Below, piece by piece: positions 57,494-64,000 of a stretch of DNA of 64,000 bases. The stretch covers positions 682,001 through 746,000 of the forward strand of contig JBMNMA010000004.1 of the NCBI GenBank assembly GCA_050953105.1, in the 5' to 3' direction. Below the pieces are notes generated by a model. That model saw only the letters and a list, made by a program, of their open reading frames with translations, was not told where the DNA came from and made no database searches. Positions within the stretch are counted from its first letter, which is position 1. Each line of letters opens with the position of its first letter. The DNA comes from UBA1206 sp050953105. Its GTDB lineage: Bacteria > Bacillota > Clostridia > Oscillospirales > CAG-382. The position numbers and the translations under genes are program-made.

Positions 57494-58420
57494 ATGGAAT
57501 ACACACACATTTCGGTTATGCCCGAGGAGGCTATAACCGGCCTTAACATAAAACCCGACGGCGTTTATGCCGACTGCACCCTCGGCGGCGGGGGACATAC
57601 AAAAAGCATACTTTCCCGCCTTGGCGATAACGGTGCCGTCGTAGCCATAGACCTTGACGACGACGCCATAGCCAACGCAAAGGCCACAATTAACGACAGC
57701 CGCCTTAAAATTTGGAAGGGCAACTTTAAAGACATACGCCTTGCCATTGCCGAATACGGATACAGCCATATCGACGGTGTTTTAATGGATCTTGGGGTTT
57801 CGTCCCACCAGATAGACATGGCCGAACGGGGCTTTTCCTATACCAAGGACGCCTTTCTTGATATGCGAATGGACAAGTACGCGCCGTTAACCGCTGCGGA
57901 TGTTGTAAACACATACCCGCCGGAGGAACTGGAAAGAATACTCTTCGAATACGGCGAGGAGCGTTTTGCAAAAAGAATTGTCAGAAAAATTACCGAATAT
58001 CGTAAAACAAAGCAAATAGAAACCACCACCGAACTCGTTTCAATCCTTCAGTCCGCCTGTCCCGATTACAACAAGAGGGAGGGGCATATCGCAAAGCGGA
58101 CCTTTCAGGCGCTGCGGATAGAGGTTAACGGTGAACTTGACAGCCTTAAAACGGCATTGAACGAGGCTGTTGATCTTCTTGCCCCGAGTGGAAGGATAGC
58201 GGTGATATCCTTCCACTCCCTGGAGGACAGGATTGTCAAAACTTCTTTTAATTCCTTTGAAAACCCCTGCGTTTGCCCCAAGGATTTTCCCGTCTGCGTA
58301 TGCGGTTTAAAGCCGGTTGTTAAGATTATAACCAAAAAGCCTTTAGAAGCCGGCGAAAACGAAATTTCCTTAAATCCCAGAGCCCATTCGGCAAAATTAA
58401 GGGTAGCCGAAAAGCTGTAA
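57494..58420 (+). CDS. rsmH: 16S rRNA C1402 N4-methyltransferase
   Basis: 308 residues from ATG 57494; the ATG at 57482, overlapping mraZ, would give 312. Neither has a strong RBS, and ME-YTHISVMPEEA matches the usual start. The SAM-binding VYADCTLGGGGHTKSIL, FDLGVSSHQIDMAERGFSY-type VLMDLGVSSHQID and AKRTFQALRIEVNGEL...SFHSLEDRIVK are typical. It methylates C1402 in the P site of the 30S. Confidence 0.96.
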   Translation: MEYTHISVMPEEAITGLNIKPDGVYADCTLGGGGHTKSILSRLGDNGAVVAIDLDDDAIANAKATINDSRLKIWKGNFKDIRLAIAEYGYSHIDGVLMDLGVSSHQIDMAERGFSYTKDAFLDMRMDKYAPLTAADVVNTYPPEELERILFEYGEERFAKRIVRKITEYRKTKQIETTTELVSILQSACPDYNKREGHIAKRTFQALRIEVNGELDSLKTALNEAVDLLAPSGRIAVISFHSLEDRIVKTSFNSFENPCVCPKDFPVCVCGLKPVVKIITKKPLEAGENEISLNPRAHSAKLRVAEKL

Positions 58421-58478
58421 ATTATTGGCAGAAGATGTTAATATAAAATTTACCTTTCATTAAAAAAGAGGTTGGAAT

Positions 58479-59072
58479 ATGGACACCACTAAAAATGAAA
58501 ACAAAGCTATAATGAAAAGGTCGAAAAACCTGTCTTTAAACCAAACAACGCCGCAAAAGGTCGAAACAGCCAGAACAACCCCGAAAAACAATACATCAAA
58601 AGGCGTAATTAAGGCTGAAAAATCCAACCTTCCCTCCCGGGACGGCAGGAAATATATTGTCAAACGCACGGTGATTATCGAAACCAAAAAGAGAAACAAA
58701 AAACCCCTTCCTCTCGGGGCCATTTTCACCATTGCGGTAACAACGCTGCTGTTCATATTCCTTCTTATGAACTATGCCGAAATCGACAGCTATAACAGGG
58801 AAGTGGCTACCCTTAAAGACCGGCTCACCGATCTTAAAAAGGACGCCGACAAGCTGGAACAGCGCCTTGACAAGAAGAACGATCTTATTTATTTTGAACA
58901 GTATGCCGTTGACAAGCTGGGTATGGTTAAAGAAACCGAACTTACCCGTATAAACATAACCGCTCTTCCCGAAAACACCGGCGACGCCTTTAAATACGAC
59001 GACGAAAAACCCAGGGGAATAGGTGTTCTGCTTTCGGGCTTTGGTGATGTCATAAGGGATTTTTTTGATTGA
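58479..59072 (+). CDS. FtsL/DivIC-like septum protein
   Basis: 197 residues: a basic, low-complexity cytoplasmic part (1-85), one transmembrane helix (about 88-106) and a coiled coil (about 108-160: YNREVATLKDRLTDLKKDADKLEQRLDKKN), ending with FEQYAVDKLGMVKETE, a typical FtsL/DivIC ending. It holds the divisome together with FtsB and DivIB. Position between rsmH and the PBP gene fits FtsL. The N-terminus is longer than usual. Confidence 0.85.
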   Translation: MDTTKNENKAIMKRSKNLSLNQTTPQKVETARTTPKNNTSKGVIKAEKSNLPSRDGRKYIVKRTVIIETKKRNKKPLPLGAIFTIAVTTLLFIFLLMNYAEIDSYNREVATLKDRLTDLKKDADKLEQRLDKKNDLIYFEQYAVDKLGMVKETELTRINITALPENTGDAFKYDDEKPRGIGVLLSGFGDVIRDFFD

Positions 59073-59097
59073 CATCATTTTCGGTGTTTGTTAATAT
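59069..59097 (+). promoter_or_regulatory. Promoter of the PBP gene
   Basis: TTGACA (59069-59074), 17 bp, TAATAT (59092-59097), overlapping the end of the FtsL-like gene. Confidence 0.75.
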
Positions 59098-59168
59098 AAA
59101 TGTAGTGCGGTTTTAAATCACACCGCCTAAGACAAGCATAACGGACACTAAAAAGGAGACAGTTCCCT

Positions 59169-61382
59169 TTGAAACGTCAAAGCAATAATAATGTAACCGG
59201 AAAAACAATAATAGCAAGAGGACGCATAGCATTAGCGTTCCTCTTGCTGTGTCTTTGTTATCTGATATATCGCCTCGTGCTCCTTCAGATTGTGGATGCC
59301 GAGGATAACCGCAACGCGGCTATAAAACAGTATACAACCGAAATAACCCTTTTCGCAAAACGTGGGGATATTTATGACCGCAACCTTTACACTCTTGCCA
59401 CCTCCTCCACCGTCCAGACCGTGTTTATTTCACCGAGAGATATAACCAGCAAAGAGCAGGAGGAGCTTATTGCCGACGGACTGTCAAAAATACTCGGCGT
59501 TAGCAAGGACTTCATCTACTCCAAAATGGAACAGAAGCACTCCAAGTATCAGATTATAAAACGTAACGTGGAAGAAGAGGAGGAGATGAGGGTAAGGCAG
59601 TTTATTCAGCAAAACAAACTGTCCCTTCAGGTCTGCCTTGAGGAATCCACCAAACGCAAATACCCCAACTCCACCCTTGCTTCCCAGGTTTTAGGCTTTG
59701 TGGGGGCCGATAACACCGGCTTAAACGGTGTTGAACTGACATACGAAAAAATCCTTGCGGGGATAAACGGCAGGGTTATCCAGGGCCAGGACGGCCTGGG
59801 GAATGAACTGCGCATCCCCTACGAAAGCTATGAGCCTGCCAAGGACGGCTCTGGAATTGTCTTAACCATAGACTACAATATCCAGTCGATACTTGAAAAG
59901 TATTTAAAAGAAGCCTACGAGGAGCATAAGCCCACCTTCGGCGCCAGAGGGATAATAATGGATCCCAACACCGGGGAAATTCTGGCCATGGCCTGTATCG
60001 ACAACTTTGACTTAAACAACTACAACGAGCTTACCGGCAGTTACCTTGAAAAATACAACGCTTTTACCGGCACCGATGAGGAAAGAGCTGCCTATAAGGT
60101 CAAACTGCTTTACGAAATGTGGAAAAACAAGTGCGTAACCGAGCTTTACGAGCCGGGCTCCACTTTTAAAATAATAACCACCGCCATTGGTCTGGAGGAA
60201 GGGGCATTCACCACAAACTCCCACTACAACTGCTCCGGATCGATAAAGGTGCTGGGCGAAAATATTTCCTGCCATTCGGGCAAAGTTCATGGCAATCAGA
60301 CGGTGGCGGAAGCGCTGGTTAATTCCTGCAACCCTGCCCTTGTCCAGATGGGCCTTGATATCGGCGGCAAAGCCTTTGCTAAATATTTTGAAGCCTTCGG
60401 CTACACCGAACCCACCGGGTCGGATATAATCGGGGAAGGTCAGAGCATATACTACAAAAACCTGAGCAATCAGCTTAACCTTGCCAACAACGCCTTCGGT
60501 CAGTCGATGGCCGTAACCATGCTCCAGCATATTGCCGCCACCTCGGCAATAGCCAACGGCGGATATGTGGTAACCCCCCACATTATTAAGGGGTATGTGT
60601 CGGAAGACATGACAGTAACCGAAGCCACCGAATACTCGTCAAAAAAGCAGGTTATAAGCCAAAAGGTAGCCAAGGAAGTTCTTGATATACTTGTCAATTC
60701 GACTAAAAATGCCTCGGTTTCGGGTTATAATATTTCATCAAAAACGGGAACAAGCCAAAAGCTGGCCCGCCCCAACGCCGTTCCCGGGGAATCCTACTAC
60801 ATATCAAGCTGCATCTCCTTTGCCCCGGCTGAGGACCCCCAGATTGCCATTCTCATTGTTGTCGACGAACCTACCAACGGACTGTATTACGGCAGTCAGG
60901 TGGCGGCTCCCGTTATTTCCCGCATTCTTGCCGAGGTGCTGCCCTACCTGAAAATTTCTCCCAACGACGAAAACACCCTTAAGACCATTAAGCTTGAAGA
61001 TTACCGTAATAAAGAAGTTGAAGTAACCAAATATGCCATTGAAAAACTAGGCTTAAACTGCGTCGTCAAAGGCAGCGGAACCACCGTGCTTGACCAGTTC
61101 CCCAGAGTCGGCACCGTTGTTACCGAGGGGGGCACCGTAATCCTTTACACCGAACCCGGCTACACCGCCGAAAGCGTTAGGATAAGGGACCTCACCGACA
61201 TGACCCCCGAGCAGGTATTTACCTGGGCAAAGAACAACAAGATAAACCTTTCAGTAGATGGTATATTCAATAAAAACTACAGGAGCTGCTATGTGGTTGC
61301 CCAGTCGGTAGAACCCGGCACCAGCGTGGACGCCGGAACGGTTATAAACGTAACATTTATGTATAAAGAGGAAATTCAGTAA
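59169..61382 (+). CDS. Class B penicillin-binding protein with PASTA domains (SpoVD/FtsI)
   Basis: 737 residues from a TTG start at 59169, AAGGAG about 10 bp upstream. One transmembrane helix (20-42), an N-terminal dimerisation module (50-215), then the transpeptidase domain with the active serine S331 (STFK, 331-334), an SxN in NSCNPA and the KTG in SSKTGTSQK. Two PASTA domains close it (about 605-670, 672-737). PASTA-bearing class B PBPs of dcw clusters are SpoVD or FtsI; with spoVE/ftsW downstream either role fits. Confidence 0.93.
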   Translation: MKRQSNNNVTGKTIIARGRIALAFLLLCLCYLIYRLVLLQIVDAEDNRNAAIKQYTTEITLFAKRGDIYDRNLYTLATSSTVQTVFISPRDITSKEQEELIADGLSKILGVSKDFIYSKMEQKHSKYQIIKRNVEEEEEMRVRQFIQQNKLSLQVCLEESTKRKYPNSTLASQVLGFVGADNTGLNGVELTYEKILAGINGRVIQGQDGLGNELRIPYESYEPAKDGSGIVLTIDYNIQSILEKYLKEAYEEHKPTFGARGIIMDPNTGEILAMACIDNFDLNNYNELTGSYLEKYNAFTGTDEERAAYKVKLLYEMWKNKCVTELYEPGSTFKIITTAIGLEEGAFTTNSHYNCSGSIKVLGENISCHSGKVHGNQTVAEALVNSCNPALVQMGLDIGGKAFAKYFEAFGYTEPTGSDIIGEGQSIYYKNLSNQLNLANNAFGQSMAVTMLQHIAATSAIANGGYVVTPHIIKGYVSEDMTVTEATEYSSKKQVISQKVAKEVLDILVNSTKNASVSGYNISSKTGTSQKLARPNAVPGESYYISSCISFAPAEDPQIAILIVVDEPTNGLYYGSQVAAPVISRILAEVLPYLKISPNDENTLKTIKLEDYRNKEVEVTKYAIEKLGLNCVVKGSGTTVLDQFPRVGTVVTEGGTVILYTEPGYTAESVRIRDLTDMTPEQVFTWAKNNKINLSVDGIFNKNYRSCYVVAQSVEPGTSVDAGTVINVTFMYKEEIQ

Positions 61383-62731
61383 TGATACCCATAACTGCCC
61401 GTCAAATTGCCTTAGCCGTCAAGGGCGAACTTTCGGCAGAGGGCAACAGAGAAATAACCGGCGTATTCACCGACAGCCGTGAATGGCGGCCAAATAGTCT
61501 GTTTGCCGCCATCCCGGGTGAAAAAACCGATGGCCATATATTTGTGCCCGATATGATTGAAAAGGGATGTATATGCCTTGTTTCAAATCCAGACTATTTC
61601 ATTCCCGGCACAATTCTTGTGGAAAACACAAAGCAGGCGTTATATGACCTGGCCAAGTATTACAGGGACGAAGTCATACCTAATGTAAAGGTGATAGCTA
61701 TAACCGGCAGCGTGGGCAAAACCACCGTCAAGGATATGACGGGACTGGTTATAAGGTCTAAATACAACACCTATGTAACACCTGGGAACAAAAACTCCCT
61801 GGTCGGGGTTCCCCTTTCGGTTTTGTCCATTGAAAAGGAGCACACCCACGCCGTACTTGAGATAGGAATGTCCGAAAAAGGGGAAATCGACCGGCTTTCC
61901 CGCCTTGTCAAACCCTCCCTTGCAATAATAACGGTTATCGGTACCGCCCATCTTCAGGCTTTCGGCAGCAGGGAAAACCTAAGACAAGAGAAGTTTTCCA
62001 TAATCAACGGCATGGACGGCAGTTATCCTAACACCCTAATCCTTGACGGGGACAGCGAGAAACATATTCAAAACGATAAAAGCCAAACTCTCTTTTGCGG
62101 CATATCCGATGAAAGCAGCGATTTTACAGCCACAGATATAAAATGCCGGGACGGAAAAACAGCCTATACCGCCGTCTGGCAGGGTAATTCATGTGAAGTA
62201 ATCATTCCTGCCGAGGGAGGACACAACGTCAAAAACTCCCTTTATGCCTTTGCCGCAGGTGTTTTATTTAATATTCCTCCTGCAGAGGGAGCAAAGGCAC
62301 TCCTTGGGTTTTCACCCACCGGCGACCGGCAGCGGATATACACCAAAGACGGCATTACCGTTATTGCCGACTGCTACAACGCCTCCCCCGAATCCATGAA
62401 AGCCGCCTTTGAGGTGCTGAAATCCAAGCAGGGAAGAAAAATTGCCGTGCTCGGTGATATGCTTGAGCTAGGTGAAAACGAAAAGCAGTTTCATATAGAT
62501 AACGCAGTCAATGCCTCAGATGCGGCAGATATAATAATCTTTATTGGTAACTTTGCATCCCTTTGCAAGCATGCGCTATCACTAAGAAAAAATGTGTATT
62601 CCTTTGAACTTGAAAAAAAGCCCCAGGCGTCTGAACTATTAAAATCCCTTATTAAACCCGGCGACGTGGTTTTGTTTAAGGGATCAAGGCGTATTCAATT
62701 AGATGACATTATAAAGGAAACGGCATTATGA
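61382..62731 (+). CDS. murF: UDP-MurNAc-tripeptide-D-alanyl-D-alanine ligase
   Basis: 449 residues. Adds D-Ala-D-Ala to UDP-MurNAc-tripeptide. The P-loop AITGSVGKTTVKDM, N-terminal GVFTDSREWRPNSLFAAIPGEKTDGH and the C-terminal IADCYNASPESMKAAFEVL mark MurF. The start overlaps the PBP stop by one base (TAATG) and its end overlaps mraY by 4 bp. MurE is not present between PBP and MurF. Confidence 0.97.
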   Translation: MIPITARQIALAVKGELSAEGNREITGVFTDSREWRPNSLFAAIPGEKTDGHIFVPDMIEKGCICLVSNPDYFIPGTILVENTKQALYDLAKYYRDEVIPNVKVIAITGSVGKTTVKDMTGLVIRSKYNTYVTPGNKNSLVGVPLSVLSIEKEHTHAVLEIGMSEKGEIDRLSRLVKPSLAIITVIGTAHLQAFGSRENLRQEKFSIINGMDGSYPNTLILDGDSEKHIQNDKSQTLFCGISDESSDFTATDIKCRDGKTAYTAVWQGNSCEVIIPAEGGHNVKNSLYAFAAGVLFNIPPAEGAKALLGFSPTGDRQRIYTKDGITVIADCYNASPESMKAAFEVLKSKQGRKIAVLGDMLELGENEKQFHIDNAVNASDAADIIIFIGNFASLCKHALSLRKNVYSFELEKKPQASELLKSLIKPGDVVLFKGSRRIQLDDIIKETAL

Positions 62732-63717
62732 ATTACATCACACCGGCAGTTGCGTTTATCGCCTCCTTTTGTGTGGCCTTCGTGCTGTATAAAATCTTTA
62801 TTCCCATACTCAGAAGGGTTAAATTAGGGCAAAAAATACTTGAAATAGGCCCCAACTGGCATAAATGCAAGGAGGGCACACCCATAATGGGCGGGCTGTT
62901 CTTTATAACCGCCACCCTGCTTATAACCCTTGCCCTCTATGCCGGAGGCGCTTTTGGCAGCCTTAGCATCTTCTTCCCCATAAACCTTATATTTATAATT
63001 CTCAATGCCCTTATAGGCTTTGTGGACGACTACGTAAAGCTGTTTAAAAAGCGGAACAGGGGACTAAGGGGAAGGCATAAGCTTGTTTTACAGTTTATCG
63101 TTACCGGCGCATACCTTGCCACATTAAAGGCATTTGACCTTATCTCAACCAGCATAGATATTCCGTTTGCAGATACATCAGTCGATTTAGGGGTATTCTA
63201 TTATATAATAATTTCTCTTGTAATCGTTTACATTATTAATTCCGCCAACCTTACCGACGGCCTTGACGGCCTTTTAGGCAGCGTTGCCTTTGTTATAGCA
63301 TCACTGTTCTTTATTATAGGCATACAGGAAAACCTTAAAGATATATACCTTGTTCAGGCAGCACTGTGCGGTTCCCTTGCCGCTTTTCTGGTATTTAACT
63401 TCCATCCGGCAAAGATTTTCATGGGTGACACAGGTTCGCTGTTTTTAGGCAGTATGCTGGTTGTCTGCACTATGCGCACCGGCACTCCGCTGCTAATGCT
63501 TCTTGTAGGCATAATATACGTTATAGAAGGAATTTCGGATATTCTGCAGGTTGCCGTTTACAAGCTTTCGGGAAGAAAAAAACGGCTTTTCAAAATGGCA
63601 CCCATTCACCACCATTTTGAGCTTTGCGGAATGTCTGAGGTTGCCATAGTTGCGATATTCCTCGGCGTCACCGTTGTATTTTCAGCATTGGCATATTATA
63701 TTTATTATTCGATATAG
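62728..63717 (+). CDS. mraY: Phospho-MurNAc-pentapeptide transferase
   Basis: 329 residues with about ten transmembrane helices. Makes lipid I at the inner face of the membrane. GIVDDYVKLFKKRNRGLRGRHKLVLQ, NSANLTDGLDGLLG and HPAKIFMGDTGSLFLG contain the conserved aspartates, and KMAPIHHHFELCG ends it. ATGA overlap with murF. Confidence 0.98.
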   Translation: MNYITPAVAFIASFCVAFVLYKIFIPILRRVKLGQKILEIGPNWHKCKEGTPIMGGLFFITATLLITLALYAGGAFGSLSIFFPINLIFIILNALIGFVDDYVKLFKKRNRGLRGRHKLVLQFIVTGAYLATLKAFDLISTSIDIPFADTSVDLGVFYYIIISLVIVYIINSANLTDGLDGLLGSVAFVIASLFFIIGIQENLKDIYLVQAALCGSLAAFLVFNFHPAKIFMGDTGSLFLGSMLVVCTMRTGTPLLMLLVGIIYVIEGISDILQVAVYKLSGRKKRLFKMAPIHHHFELCGMSEVAIVAIFLGVTVVFSALAYYIYYSI

Positions 63718-63726
63718 GGATGGCTG

Positions 63727-64000
63727 ATGAAAGAAAAAAGGCTGATTTCCCCCACAAAGGATAAAGGCGAATTTACCGAAGAAACCAAAGAAAAGGGCGT
63801 GCTTATCCGCTGGATCGGCGAGGTTGACAGGCCCTTTATGTTCCTTGTCATCGCACTGGTGTGCATAGGATCGATTATGGTTTTTTCGGCAAGCTATGCT
63901 TATGCCCGGACATACTTCCATGACAGCTACTACTTTGCCAAAAAGCAGGTGCAGTATGTGGTTTTCGGCCTGGTGGCAATGATGCTTATTTCCAAATATA
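63727..64000 (+). CDS. ftsW: FtsW/SpoVE-family glycosyltransferase, cut by window end
   Basis: The frame starts at ATG 63727, 9 bp after mraY, and runs off the right edge with 91 codons: KEKRLISPTKDK, VDRPFMFLVIALVCIGSIMVFSASYAYA and FAKKQVQYVVFGLVAMMLISKY. VFSASYA and the K-K-Q-x-x-Y segment are SEDS family marks. The upstream ATG at 63720 leads into a 14-codon frame and is not it. SpoVE or FtsW cannot be separated on this fragment. The partner PBP is the one at 59169. Confidence 0.88.
   Translation, partial: MKEKRLISPTKDKGEFTEETKEKGVLIRWIGEVDRPFMFLVIALVCIGSIMVFSASYAYARTYFHDSYYFAKKQVQYVVFGLVAMMLISKY

Noticed and set aside
63720..63764. ATG 63720 as start of the last gene
   Set aside because: The frame ends after 14 codons; ATG 63727 opens the FtsW/SpoVE frame.

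Overview
The window is a chromosomal segment of a spore-forming, anaerobic, low-to-mid GC Firmicute. The best guess is a gut or rumen Clostridia member near Oscillospiraceae/Ruminococcaceae. Reasons: spoIID, spoIIQ and coat-protein genes; strong GGAGG ribosome-binding sites; TTGACA/TATAAT promoters; T-box leaders; PPi-type phosphofructokinase; TrpB2; a firmicute-order S10-spc-alpha ribosomal cluster; and sortase-like surface tails. No phage, plasmid or CRISPR genes are visible. Species cannot be named from sequence alone. Layout, left to right: (1) 1-6.5 kb: the start of a possible DUF3810 membrane protein after ilvE, then envelope and sporulation genes (G5-M23 peptidase, M15 carboxypeptidase, C39-like peptidase, spoIID, spoIIQ). 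(2) 6.5-7.45 kb: gene-free repeats, then tRNA-Val and a thioesterase. (3) 8-12.7 kb: two related secreted surface proteins and an LtaS-like enzyme with a membrane partner. (4) 12.9-15.4 kb: a three-part HTH-cupin-acyl-CoA synthetase behind a T-box whose specifier reads best as isoleucine. (5) 15.4-18.4 kb: lipoprotein, two small coat proteins, rlmH and an SLH surface protein. (6) 18.5-23.1 kb: gltA-acn-icd, the oxidative TCA branch leading to 2-oxoglutarate. (7) 23.2-27.7 kb, minus strand: trpB2 with a Trp T-box, then a glycerophosphodiesterase, phosphohexomutase and TSCPD operon. (8) 27.8-43.5 kb: the complete S10-spc-alpha supercluster, rpsJ to rplQ, including secY, adk, map, a KOW protein, infA, rpmJ and rpoA. 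(9) 43.5-56.3 kb: EEP phosphatase, tRNA-Arg, PPi-PFK, an orphan solute-binding lipoprotein with class II aldolase, repeats, glycerate kinase, a lipoprotein, an ECF sigma/anti-sigma/VWA operon and GH27 alpha-galactosidase. (10) 57-64 kb: the dcw cluster mraZ-rsmH-ftsL-spoVD/ftsI-murF-mraY-ftsW (cut by the window end), without murE. The points most worth testing are: the Ile T-box on a HTH-cupin-MACS fusion, suggesting isoleucine salvage from 2-methylbutyrate; an inverted repeat that could hide the spoIIQ ribosome-binding site in readthrough mRNA but not in mRNA from its own promoter; a CTG start for infA; a possible attenuator in the S10 leader; and two intergenic repeat families, one MITE-like and one a tandem array of about 22 bp units.
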